Assembly (NCBI GenBank): GCA_033809515.1
Contig: JAPXLN010000002.1
Span: forward strand, 62,001 to 126,000
DNA from: JAPXLN01 sp033809515
GTDB lineage: Bacteria; Bacillota; Sulfobacillia; Fermentithermobacillales; Fermentithermobacillaceae
DNA: 64,000 nt
Direction: 5' to 3'
Part shown: positions 1 through 7,269 of the stretch, piece after piece
Layout of the letters: each line of letters begins with the position of its first letter
Position numbering within the stretch: the first letter of the stretch is position 1
Translations under genes and position numbers: made by a program
The notes under the pieces: generated by a model
Database searches by the model: none
What the model saw: only the letters and a program-made list of their open reading frames with translations
What the model was told of the DNA's origin: nothing

Positions 1-372
1 ATGTCGTATATGTCGGGCATATTTGAGGTCGGTTTGGCCAGCGGAGGGGACTTGCCCGCCCTTTTGTGCCATGCCAGCGAAGCTCTTCGTCGCCGGAGGC
101 TTTTCCAGAAAGAAGCAAGCTCCAAGCTTGTGGAGGCCCGCCTGACAGCATACCTGCTGGCTGTGCTTCCATGGGTGATAGCGTTTGCCACGTTCAGGCA
201 AGACCCGAAACTGTGGCGGATGTTGGTGGACGACCCACGTGCCCAGGTCTTGGCTCTGGTCAGTCTGATCCTATGGGCTGCCGGAAACATGCTGGTAATC
301 TGGTTGATCCGTTCCGCCGTGCCCAGGGTGAGGTATTCATCCGGGAGCGCTGAAGGGGGCGACCGCCGGTGA
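1..372 (+). CDS. tadB: TadB-like pilus assembly protein, C-terminal fragment (partial)
   Basis: The reading frame is open at the window edge, so the ATG at position 1 need not be the true start. What remains is 123 residues with two hydrophobic segments (about 46-64 and 83-105) separated by a short charged loop, the usual end of a type II secretion F-domain (GspF/TadB) protein. Family role: TadB and TadC form the inner-membrane platform of the Tad/Flp pilus machine. The stop overlaps the GTG start of the next gene (GTGA), so translation is probably coupled. The name rests mostly on the following tadC, flp, tadE and tadG-like genes; the fragment alone is only a generic membrane protein. Confidence 0.6.
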   Translation: MSYMSGIFEVGLASGGDLPALLCHASEALRRRRLFQKEASSKLVEARLTAYLLAVLPWVIAFATFRQDPKLWRMLVDDPRAQVLALVSLILWAAGNMLVIWLIRSAVPRVRYSSGSAEGGDRR

Positions 373-1112
373 ACGTTTCCACAGTGACCGGGTGTCTTTT
401 GGGTCTGTCAGCTTTTCTTGCAGGGTACTCGGCCTTGACTGCCAGGGAGAGACGCCTTTCTTACCGGACTTCCACAGCATATGACAAAAACCGGTTCTCG
501 TTTGGGCTGGGAGAGCCTCCTGCCATGTACCTGGCCTGTGCTTTTGTTCTTGCCATCCTGCCGGCAAGAAAAAACGCCTTTGCATCCAGGTTCGTTCCTT
601 ACTTCCTGGTCTGGCCCGGGATAGTGTTTGCAGCCCGGCTGAACCGGCGGCGGGCAGCCCGGAAGAAGATTGATGAATTCAGTGCCGGTTGGCCCGACTT
701 ATTGGAAAGCATGGCAGTGGCGGCCCTATCAGGAGTTGATCTGACCACCTCTCTTGAAGTGGCAGCAAGAAGAACCGGCGGGTGCCTCAGAGAGGAACTG
801 GACAAGGTGATCTTAAGGGCATCAAGCGGCCAATCTGTGGGTCAGGCTCTGGCCGCCCTGGAGAAAGACATGCACGTTGTTTCCAGACTAAGGTCTACTT
901 TAATACAGGCGGAAGTATTGGGCACGCCCGTGGCTGAGGTGCTCAGCGCCCTTGCAGAAGAGTACTACACAACCAGGAGGCAAGAGGTGGAACAGCGCTT
1001 TAACGCTCTTCCCGTGAAACTCACTGTTGTGACAGTCCTGTTTCTCCTTCCTCCGGTTCTCATTATCTCAGTGATGCCCCACTTGCTGGCGTTTATGGGC
1101 ACAGGCTGGTAA
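369..1112 (+). CDS. tadC: TadC-like pilus assembly platform protein (T2SSF family)
   Basis: A 247-residue membrane protein that starts with GTG overlapping the stop of the upstream TadB-like gene. Hydrophobic segments lie at about 8-24, 52-66, 72-88 and 216-245. The cytoplasmic T2SSF domain lies between about 105 and 215 and includes the typical stretch WPDLLESMAVAALSGVDL and a later repeat of the fold ending in an amphipathic helix. In the family, TadC works with TadB as the membrane platform on which the TadA ATPase drives Flp pilin assembly. It is followed 60 bases later by a Flp-type pilin, which supports Tad rather than classical type II secretion. Confidence 0.8.
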   Translation: MNVSTVTGCLLGLSAFLAGYSALTARERRLSYRTSTAYDKNRFSFGLGEPPAMYLACAFVLAILPARKNAFASRFVPYFLVWPGIVFAARLNRRRAARKKIDEFSAGWPDLLESMAVAALSGVDLTTSLEVAARRTGGCLREELDKVILRASSGQSVGQALAALEKDMHVVSRLRSTLIQAEVLGTPVAEVLSALAEEYYTTRRQEVEQRFNALPVKLTVVTVLFLLPPVLIISVMPHLLAFMGTGW

Positions 1113-1172
1113 GAACCCCGGCCATGCCAGGCCGTCCGGGCTGAAGAAATGCTTCAGGAGGGAGGTGACAAA

Positions 1173-1403
1173 ATGCTGGAGATGTGTGTGAAGATGATGT
1201 GCTTGCGCAGCAGGTTTCAAGACACGTTCAGGAGGGTATTGAGACGGGAAGAAGGGGCCACTGTGGCTGAGTATGCGCTGATTTTGGCTGTGGTGGTTAC
1301 CGGCCTTATCCTGGTTCTAGGGTCGCTACGAGAGAAATTGGCAGCAAAAATCACTGAGATCATGAATCAGATCGATTCTGCACCGGTAGGGCCCGGGTCT
1401 TAG
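1173..1403 (+). CDS. flp: Flp/Fap-type pilin
   Basis: A 76-residue protein; I chose the ATG at 1173 because it sits 4 bases after a strong GGAGGGAGGTGA site (an upstream ATG at 1149 lies before that site). Residues around 27-34 read EEGATVAEY followed by a roughly 20-residue hydrophobic helix. This is the Flp prepilin pattern: cleavage after Gly by the TadV-type peptidase, Glu at +5 and Tyr at +6 of the mature pilin. The mature pilin would be very short (about 48 residues), as usual for Flp. It lies between tadC and tadE. The peptidase and TadA ATPase are not in the window, presumably upstream. Confidence 0.85.
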   Translation: MLEMCVKMMCLRSRFQDTFRRVLRREEGATVAEYALILAVVVTGLILVLGSLREKLAAKITEIMNQIDSAPVGPGS

Positions 1404-1485
1404 AGGTTCCATTCACTGTTAGGTGTTAAGAACGGTTGCCTGCCAAGTTGCTGTATCGAGAAACTTGAGTTAGGGAGGATGCCGT

Positions 1486-1935
1486 GTGTGGCCAAGACCG
1501 GGTAGCAGCTGTAGGAAATCCGGTGAAAGGGAGAACCTCGTGAAAGGGGAAGAAGGACAAGCTGTTGCTGAGTTCAGCCTGGTTCTGTTTCTTCTGGTGC
1601 TCATGCTTTTTGCCATTTTGGAGACAGGTCTTCTTCTCAACGCCAAACTGGCGCTTAGCTCGTCTGCCAGGGAAGTTGCCAGGCTTTGCGCAGTGGAAGG
1701 CGGCAACACCCAGAAGGTCAGGGAAACCCTTGAGCATATTCTTGCAGCGGCGGGGCTTCCTCCCGGCCAAGTGGAGGTATCTATCCGGCCCACTCAGGCA
1801 ATCTACGGCACGACCCTCTATGTGGACATGCGTCATGAGTACGTAATCAAGAGTCCGGTGGTGGCGGCCTTTACGGGCCCCACCATCGCCATAACTGCAA
1901 GGGCGGTGACCAGAAGTGAGTTTGTGCCCAGGTAA
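1486..1935 (+). CDS. tadE: TadE-like pseudopilin
   Basis: About 149 residues from GTG 1486, which follows GGGAGG by 7 bases; a second candidate start is GTG 1540, giving the more typical short N-terminus. The sequence EEGQAVAEF followed by a long hydrophobic helix is the TadE pseudopilin signature (Gly, then Glu at +5 and an aromatic residue at +6). The remainder is a small extracytoplasmic domain of about 90 residues. TadE/TadF pseudopilins are processed like Flp pilin and needed for pilus assembly. The gene overlaps the next one by 20 bases. Confidence 0.75.
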   Translation: MWPRPGSSCRKSGERENLVKGEEGQAVAEFSLVLFLLVLMLFAILETGLLLNAKLALSSSAREVARLCAVEGGNTQKVRETLEHILAAAGLPPGQVEVSIRPTQAIYGTTLYVDMRHEYVIKSPVVAAFTGPTIAITARAVTRSEFVPR

Positions 1936-2419
1936 AGTAAAGAAGCTGCAAAGCAGGGCAGTTAAGGCTGCAGGCAACCAAAAAGGCAGCGTCGTCGCCC
2001 TTGTCGTTCTTTTCATGCCTGTGGCCCTTGCGTGCGCAGGGATAGCGGTGGACCTGGGGCTCCTCTTTACGGCCCGCAAATGCGTACAGGCGGCGTGTGA
2101 TCTTGGAGCTCTTGCGGGAGTTCAGGAACTGGATTGGGAAGCATTGGCTGAAGGCCGGGTAGTAATCAGGGAAGAAGACGCCAGAAACAAAGCTCTGGAA
2201 ATAGCGTGGCTGAACATGGCCAATGCAGAGGGATTGATCGAGGACGTGATTCTCAGCGTTTCGGTGTATAACTCTCCGTCCCGGATGGAGCCCTGTGCGG
2301 TTGTGGAGGCCTCCTTTGGCGTGCGTGTCCACTTCACCCAGTGGCTCTTCGCTCAGGACCAGGGCAGAAGGTTTTCTGTCTCGGCAGAAGCATCGGTAGT
2401 CGAAAGGACCAAGTGGTAA
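1916..2419 (+). CDS. TadG-like pilus assembly protein (TadE/G-like N-terminal domain)
   Basis: 167 residues from a GTG inside the end of tadE. Residues about 23-52 match the start of TadG-type proteins: a GSVVALVVLFMPVALACAGI membrane helix followed by AVDLGLLFTARKCVQAACDLGALAG, the conserved 'VDLG...RR.LQ.AADAAALAG' pattern. TadG proteins are anchored by this helix and extend outside the membrane. This one is much shorter than full TadG (no von Willebrand domain), as in many Bacillota. It ends 8 bases before a convergent minus-strand gene, with no obvious terminator hairpin between them. Confidence 0.7.
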   Translation: MSLCPGKVKKLQSRAVKAAGNQKGSVVALVVLFMPVALACAGIAVDLGLLFTARKCVQAACDLGALAGVQELDWEALAEGRVVIREEDARNKALEIAWLNMANAEGLIEDVILSVSVYNSPSRMEPCAVVEASFGVRVHFTQWLFAQDQGRRFSVSAEASVVERTKW

Positions 2420-2427
2420 TCTCGAAA

Positions 2428-3174
2428 TCAGGCTTTTTTGCAGAAGAAGACCATTTCCCCTGATTCGGCGGTTACAGGAACGTCTTCCAGGAGTGAGCCC
2501 TGGGTATGGAAGACTGCCAGACCGGCGCCTTCGATGAGGATGCGCAGCTCTCTGGGAAAGTAGTAGGTCATTGTCTGTCGGCATTCTGCTCTTTGCAGGA
2601 GAGTCTTACCGTCGTACTCTTCAACGACTATGTGTTCTCGCTGCAGCTGCTTTACGAAGTCGTAGTGAACGGTGAACCTGTCAACTATGCGTGTGCCCCT
2701 GATAGGGTGGATGAACTCAAAAACCCTTTCCCTGCCGTTGACGCTTGCCATGAACTCTACGTTGGGGATGCTGAAATCTACTATGAAGGTGCCGGAATCC
2801 TTGAGGTGGCCCTTTACACAGGTAAGGGTTTTCCTCACCTGATCCGGCTCTGGCAGGTGGTTGAAAAGGTTGCATGGCGCAATGATAAGGTCGAATGAGG
2901 TATGGAGGTCAAAGCAGGTGATGTCAGCTTTTTTGTTTCTGAGCCTGGATTGGACAGAACACGGCTCATAGGCCATTTTGGCTTTCAGGCGAGCCATCAT
3001 GTCGTCTGACCGGTCAATACCGGTAACCTCAAAGCCTGCCCGTGCCAAAGGGATCAAGATCCTTCCGGAACCTGAGCCCAGTTCCAGAATCCCGGGACCG
3101 TACCGGCGTCCGAAACTGACATAAGCTTCTACATCGGGAAGCCCCATGTGAAGCAGGTCATAAAACTCAGCCAA
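2428..3174 (-). CDS. Class I SAM-dependent methyltransferase
   Basis: 248 residues with the Rossmann SAM-binding motif GILELGSGSGRILIPLAR at about 28-45 and the acidic post-II residue in VTGIDRSDDMM. The substrate is not predictable; small-molecule methyltransferases of this type are common. The start is odd. The only start codon in frame is TTG at 3174, which has no good ribosome site. A strong AAAGGAGG lies at 3221-3228 on this strand, but the open frame between them (26 codons) contains no ATG, GTG or TTG. Either a frameshift or an unrecognised start is involved. It follows the glycosyltransferase on the same strand with about 70 bases between them, so the two may be co-transcribed. Confidence 0.75.
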   Translation of the reverse strand: MAEFYDLLHMGLPDVEAYVSFGRRYGPGILELGSGSGRILIPLARAGFEVTGIDRSDDMMARLKAKMAYEPCSVQSRLRNKKADITCFDLHTSFDLIIAPCNLFNHLPEPDQVRKTLTCVKGHLKDSGTFIVDFSIPNVEFMASVNGRERVFEFIHPIRGTRIVDRFTVHYDFVKQLQREHIVVEEYDGKTLLQRAECRQTMTYYFPRELRILIEGAGLAVFHTQGSLLEDVPVTAESGEMVFFCKKA

Positions 3175-3247
3175 AAAGCCTGCATATTGGTTGTCGCTTA
3201 CGAAGCTGCCAAACTCAAGCCCTCCTTTGGAAGCTGTCTCATTCCCG

Positions 3248-4387
3248 TCATTTCATCAAGAGTGACCTGTAAATATTCTCGTGTTCACCGGTAACCCGGG
3301 CAACAGAATGGCGCCTGAGGACAACTTCCCTGCCAAACAGGCCTAACTCTTGCATTCGGGCAGGGTCTGACAGAAGGTCCTCAATCTCCCGGGTCAGAAC
3401 CGCCGGGTCACAAGGGATGGGAGCATTACGGGATGTGAGATTGCGTTCTTCAAGGAGATCAAGGATCTCCTCTCTGACGGCACCGAAGATACCGCCCGGA
3501 CCTGCGATAATAGTTGGCCTGGCTGTAGCCATGGCCTCGAGAGCGACTCTGGACATGCCTATGACAAGGTCACTTGCTGCGTACAGAGCAGGTGTGTCTA
3601 CCACAAACCCCAGGCACCTCACTGCCTCCATGCCGGCCCATGCGTTAATCTCAGCTGCCCTGGTCCTTACCTTTTCGAGGTTGTCGCCGTCTCCGGCAAT
3701 GAGGAGCAGGGCCCGGGGGAACTTTTCGCGCACATTGCGAACAGCGTCTGCTACTGCTACTGCGGTTTCAGACAGTTCCCTGTCCAGGCGTGAGACGTAT
3801 GCGATGATGGGTCCCTGTGCGTGCTTGAGTCCAAGCTGCTTTCTTGCGCGGCCGGTTTCCTCTTCGGAGGGAGGGTGGTAAAGAGTTGTGTCGATGCCAT
3901 TAGGGATAATAAGGACTTTGTCAGGTGAAAAGCTGAAACTGTCTATGACGTAGTCCTTGATATCCTGGCTTACTGCAATAGTGAGGTCTCCGGATCTTGT
4001 CACCATGTTCCAGGGGAAACCTGCGGCAAAGGCACCGTGATATGTGGTGACCAAGGGGATCCCTTTCTTCCGGCAGATGCTGCTGGCGATCCATGCCGGG
4101 ATCCTGGCGTGGGCATGTATAAGACCAATGCCGAACGTGTCCACAGCCTGGGACACGAGGGCATAAGCTTTGGCCATGAGAAACGGCCGCCGGGAATGGA
4201 GCGGGATGAGCAGGTGGCGCGCGCCTGAAACCTCCAGCTCCTGAACCCGTTCTCCACCGTGAGAGCCTACATACACCGGCCACGTTCTTTCACTTAGGCT
4301 GTTTGCCAGTCCGATCACATGAGTTTCTACGCCGCCGATGCCAAGGCTCATAGTTAGGTGCAGGACGGGGACTTTGCCTGTCTGCAA
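3248..4387 (-). CDS. GT4-family glycosyltransferase
   Basis: 379 residues starting at TTG 4387, 8 bases after an AAGGTGA site. The N-terminal half carries the GT4 glycine loop (TMSLGIGGVETHVIGLAN) and the C-terminal half the donor-site region ending in SRVALEAMATARPTIIAG, the GT-B EX7E-like loop in which the first Glu is not evident. Such enzymes transfer sugars from nucleotide donors to lipid or polysaccharide acceptors; the acceptor here is unknown. There is no signal peptide, so it is cytoplasmic or peripheral. Its only close partner is the downstream methyltransferase, and nothing in the neighbourhood names a polysaccharide pathway. Confidence 0.8.
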   Translation of the reverse strand: MQTGKVPVLHLTMSLGIGGVETHVIGLANSLSERTWPVYVGSHGGERVQELEVSGARHLLIPLHSRRPFLMAKAYALVSQAVDTFGIGLIHAHARIPAWIASSICRKKGIPLVTTYHGAFAAGFPWNMVTRSGDLTIAVSQDIKDYVIDSFSFSPDKVLIIPNGIDTTLYHPPSEEETGRARKQLGLKHAQGPIIAYVSRLDRELSETAVAVADAVRNVREKFPRALLLIAGDGDNLEKVRTRAAEINAWAGMEAVRCLGFVVDTPALYAASDLVIGMSRVALEAMATARPTIIAGPGGIFGAVREEILDLLEERNLTSRNAPIPCDPAVLTREIEDLLSDPARMQELGLFGREVVLRRHSVARVTGEHENIYRSLLMK

Positions 4388-4580
4388 TTGGTGATCACCT
4401 TGCCCTTCAACTGGAGCCCGTAATAAGGCTACTAATCACAGAGGCCCCGGTCAAGGGTTAGACTTGAGTTCTGCTGTCTTGGTGCCCCTCAAGTGTGTTT
4501 GGTGTACACTGGGAGCAGGGTGCTGCAATCAGCTATGGATGGTGCCCGTTCAACCACATTGGCATTTGGAGGTTTGAAGG

Positions 4581-5537
4581 TTGCAGAAAAGACCGCTCGG
4601 GAAAACCGGACTCTTTGTATCGGAGCTTTGCTTTGGGGTCTTGCCTATGGGACCCAGCCAACTAGGGCTCTCCCCGGAAGAAGGCGGACAGCTTGTTGCA
4701 GAAGCAGTATCAAACGGAGTTAACTTTCTGGACACCGCCCAAACGTATAGGACCTACCCGCACATTAGGTACGCACTGGACTCTCTTGGCGTCCGCTCTC
4801 ACGATGTGGTCATATCAACCAAATCAGCTGCGGCTGACTATGAGGGGATGAAAAGCGCCGTTGAGGAAGCACGAATTGCCCTGAACAGAGACGTTATTGA
4901 CGTGTTTTTTATGCATGCGGCAAGGGTCACCGGCTCTGTGTTTGAAGACCGTAAGGGAGCCCTGGACTGCCTGGTGGACATGAAGGCCCGGGGCGTGGTG
5001 AGGGCCGTAGGGATTTCCACTCATTCTGTGGATGTAGTGCGCCGGGCAGCTTCCATAGACGAACTGGACGTCATATTCCCAATAATCAACGTGCAGGGGT
5101 TGGGCATTCTACACGGTACCAGACAGGATATGGAGCAAGCTATTGCTGGGGCTTCAACGGCAGGCAAGGGTCTTGTGGCCATGAAAGCTCTGGGCGGAGG
5201 CAATCTGATTCAGGACGTTGAGACTGCCTTCGCCTACGTCAGGGGTCTTCCGGGCATATCCTCTGTGGCAGTAGGTATGGTTAGAGAGGATGAACTCCTA
5301 ATGAACCTCAGTATTTTTGAGGACCGGGCGGTGCCTCCCGAACTTGCCGGAAAGAGCAGGAAATCCAAAGCCCTAACAATCCAGGCTTTTTGCGTGGGAT
5401 GCGGTACGTGTGTGAAGACCTGCCCTAACAACGCCATGAAGATTGTGGATGGCAAGGCAGTGAACTTAAAGGAAAAGTGCATCCTGTGCGGCTACTGTGC
5501 GCCTGTTTGCCCTCAGTTTGCCATACGGTTGGTATAG
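4581..5537 (+). CDS. Aldo/keto reductase fused to a 2x[4Fe-4S] ferredoxin domain
   Basis: 318 residues, TTG start 8 bases after GGAGG. Residues 1-255 form an aldo/keto reductase barrel beginning with PLGKTGLFVSELCFG; the catalytic tetrad is recognisable as Asp and Tyr in FLDTAQTY, Lys in ISTKSA and His in FFMHA. Residues 265-318 hold two CxxCxxCxxxCP clusters (CVGCGTCVKTCP and CILCGYCAPVCP), each binding a [4Fe-4S] centre. Family members are found in anaerobes and probably exchange electrons between ferredoxin and a carbonyl substrate; the substrate is not known. A paralogue lies at 16705-17652. It is followed directly by the SAM riboswitch region. Confidence 0.85.
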   Translation: MQKRPLGKTGLFVSELCFGVLPMGPSQLGLSPEEGGQLVAEAVSNGVNFLDTAQTYRTYPHIRYALDSLGVRSHDVVISTKSAAADYEGMKSAVEEARIALNRDVIDVFFMHAARVTGSVFEDRKGALDCLVDMKARGVVRAVGISTHSVDVVRRAASIDELDVIFPIINVQGLGILHGTRQDMEQAIAGASTAGKGLVAMKALGGGNLIQDVETAFAYVRGLPGISSVAVGMVREDELLMNLSIFEDRAVPPELAGKSRKSKALTIQAFCVGCGTCVKTCPNNAMKIVDGKAVNLKEKCILCGYCAPVCPQFAIRLV

Positions 5538-5545
5538 AAACAGTA

Positions 5546-5574
5546 TTGACAGAAACACGGTCCCATGTTAGTGT
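5546..5574 (+). promoter_or_regulatory. Sigma-A-type promoter for the metNIQ leader
   Basis: A perfect -35 hexamer TTGACA at 5546-5551 is followed after 17 bases by TAGTGT (5569-5574), a weak -10. The SAM riboswitch starts about 65 bases downstream, consistent with a leader transcript. Confidence 0.45.
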
Positions 5575-5638
5575 TCTCACCATATAGTTCATGACGCATA
5601 TGAGCCAATGCAAGCAAACAAGTGAATAGGGTTCTGGA

Positions 5639-5744
5639 CCTTATCAAGAGCAGGCGAGGGACTGGCCTTATGACCCTGCGGCAACCGGCAAACCCAGCCA
5701 GGTGCCAATTCCAGCAGAACCGGTCCAGGTTCTGACAGATAAGG
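5639..5744 (+). promoter_or_regulatory. SAM-I (S-box) riboswitch aptamer
   Basis: The closing helix P1 is formed by CCTTATC (5639-5645) and GATAAGG (5738-5744), a perfect 7-bp match. Inside are the conserved S-box blocks: AAGAGCAGGCGAGGGACTGG next to P1/P2, the CTGCGGCAACC segment, and the CCAGGTGCCAATTCCAGCAG block of P3/P4. S-box RNAs bind S-adenosylmethionine and switch off methionine genes. The downstream genes are the methionine ABC importer metNIQ, which fits exactly. Confidence 0.95.
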
Positions 5745-5755
5745 GGATATGAAAT

Positions 5756-5783
5756 GCCTCTCTGCTGTCAGGGAGGCGTTTTT
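5756..5783 (+). terminator. Rho-independent terminator of the SAM riboswitch
   Basis: A 9-bp stem (5756-5764 with 5769-5777, one G-T pair), a CTGT loop, then GTTTTT. It lies 11 bases after the aptamer and is the expression platform: SAM binding would favour this terminator. It also shows that the ATG at 5754 cannot be the metN start. Confidence 0.9.
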
Positions 5784-5807
5784 GTGTCCCAAACGGGGGT
5801 GTTTCAG

Positions 5808-6590
5808 GTGATCCAGGTAGAAGATCTGTCTAAGACTTTCAGATCCGCTTCAGGTCCGGTGTTTGCCCTCCGCAACGTATCGTTCCAGGTGCCAAGGGGT
5901 GAAATCTTGGCTGTCTGCGGCCCCTCGGGCGCCGGCAAGACAACTCTTCTGCGGTGCCTTGCGTTTCTCGAGAAGCCTGATTGCGGCCGGATTATCTTTG
6001 ACGGAGTCGATGCACTTTCGCTTTCGGCCAGGGAAATCCGGGAGTTCCGTAAGGGAATCAGCGTAGTGTTTCAAGGGTTCAATCTTCTCAGCTCAAGGAC
6101 TGCCACGGACAATGTCTCCCTGGCCCTTGAGATACGCGGAATAAAAAGAGAAAGGGCAAGGGAAGAGGCCCGTTCGTACCTGGACATGGTCCATATGGGC
6201 CACAGGCATGATTTCTACCCGTCCCAACTCTCAGGCGGTGAGCGGCAGCGAATTGCCATAGCAAGAGCTCTCGTTACGCGCCCAAGGGCGCTCATACTGG
6301 ATGAGCCCACTTCGTCCCTTGATCCTGCCACGGCCAGATCCATTCTGAACTCAGTTCTTGACATAAACCAGAGGTCAGGTCTGACAGTGATCATAGTCAC
6401 CCACCAAATAGACCTGGTGGGGGCTATTACTGATAGGTCTGTGTTCATTGAGGGCGGCAGGATCTCAGAAGCTGAATCTGTGCCGTGTAGGGTGCCAGGC
6501 GACACCGGGAAAAGACCCGTTGCCGTGAGTCCGGGAGCCGCAAGTTCAGGAGAGGACAAAGGGGTGATCTGGGGTGCTGACCGCGTCTAG
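5808..6590 (+). CDS. metN: Methionine ABC transporter ATP-binding protein MetN
   Basis: 260 residues from GTG 5808 (7 bases after GGGGGT), which places the conserved start VIQVEDLSKTF at residue 1; longer in-frame starts fall in or before the riboswitch terminator. Walker A is GPSGAGKTT (about 39-47), the ABC signature LSGGERQRIAIA and Walker B RALILDEPTSS follow. It energises methionine uptake with MetI and MetQ. The protein ends soon after the H-loop region and lacks the C-terminal NIL/ACT domain of about 80 residues that mediates methionine trans-inhibition in longer MetN proteins. It overlaps metI by 17 bases. Control is by the SAM riboswitch. Confidence 0.9.
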   Translation: MIQVEDLSKTFRSASGPVFALRNVSFQVPRGEILAVCGPSGAGKTTLLRCLAFLEKPDCGRIIFDGVDALSLSAREIREFRKGISVVFQGFNLLSSRTATDNVSLALEIRGIKRERAREEARSYLDMVHMGHRHDFYPSQLSGGERQRIAIARALVTRPRALILDEPTSSLDPATARSILNSVLDINQRSGLTVIIVTHQIDLVGAITDRSVFIEGGRISEAESVPCRVPGDTGKRPVAVSPGAASSGEDKGVIWGADRV

Positions 6591-7242
6591 CAGTATCATT
6601 CGCATTGCCAGGCTGGTGTTTCCTGCTGTGGCGCAGACAGCCCTAATGGTATCTGCCTCCTTGGCCTTTTCGCACCTGATTGGAATGCCGTTAGGGGTCC
6701 TGCTGGTGTTAACCAGACCTCAAGGCCTGAAGGAGAACAGGGCTGTATACGCCGTTCTGAATTGGTTTGCCAACATAGGCAGGTCAGTGCCATTTGTGGT
6801 GCTAATGTTCGCCATTATCCCGCTGACGCGGTGGCTCACAGGAACCTCAATTGGAACTGTTGCTGCCATTGTTCCCCTGTCTGTCTCTGCTGTGCCTTTT
6901 GTGGCGCGCCTTACAGAAACAGCTATGCTCGAGGTCGGTCCGGGTCCTGTAGAAGCCTGCCTGGCCATGGGAGCAACGCCCTGGCAGATCGTAAAATACG
7001 TTCTCTTTCCCGAATCCTTGCCGGCTCTGGTTTCGGGAGCGGCCATTACGGCCGTGAATCTTGTAGGGTACTCGGCCATGGCCGGGGCCGTAGGAGGAGG
7101 TGGTCTTGGCGATGTGGCCATACGCTATGGTTACCAGCGCTGGGAACCCCAGGTAATGTTCGTGTGCCTGGTGGTCCTGGTTGCCATGGTTCAGATGATT
7201 CAGCATACGGGAGACGTGTTCTCCCGTAGGTTCCGGCATTAG
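6574..7242 (+). CDS. metI: Methionine ABC transporter permease MetI
   Basis: 222 residues with about five membrane segments. The EAA loop that contacts MetN is clear at about 128-150 (EACLAMGATPWQIVKYVLFP). The GTG start lies inside the end of metN, indicating translational coupling. Family: D/L-methionine permease, binding-protein-dependent transport (MetI). Ends 27 bases before metQ. Confidence 0.93.
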   Translation: MLTASSSIIRIARLVFPAVAQTALMVSASLAFSHLIGMPLGVLLVLTRPQGLKENRAVYAVLNWFANIGRSVPFVVLMFAIIPLTRWLTGTSIGTVAAIVPLSVSAVPFVARLTETAMLEVGPGPVEACLAMGATPWQIVKYVLFPESLPALVSGAAITAVNLVGYSAMAGAVGGGGLGDVAIRYGYQRWEPQVMFVCLVVLVAMVQMIQHTGDVFSRRFRH

Positions 7243-7269
7243 CCATAATCTGCCGAGGAGGCGATTTCA

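Noticed and set aside
1426..2584. Two long minus-strand frames opposite tadE and the TadG-like gene
   Set aside because: They are antisense shadows with no family pattern and no ribosome site; the plus-strand genes have clear Tad signatures.
4388..4580. Small plus-strand frame at 4493-4723 before and across the AKR start
   Set aside because: It overlaps the AKR gene in another frame, has no ribosome site and no recognisable protein features.
5754..5807. Upstream ATG extension of metN
   Set aside because: It falls inside the riboswitch terminator stem; the encoded residues do not match MetN.
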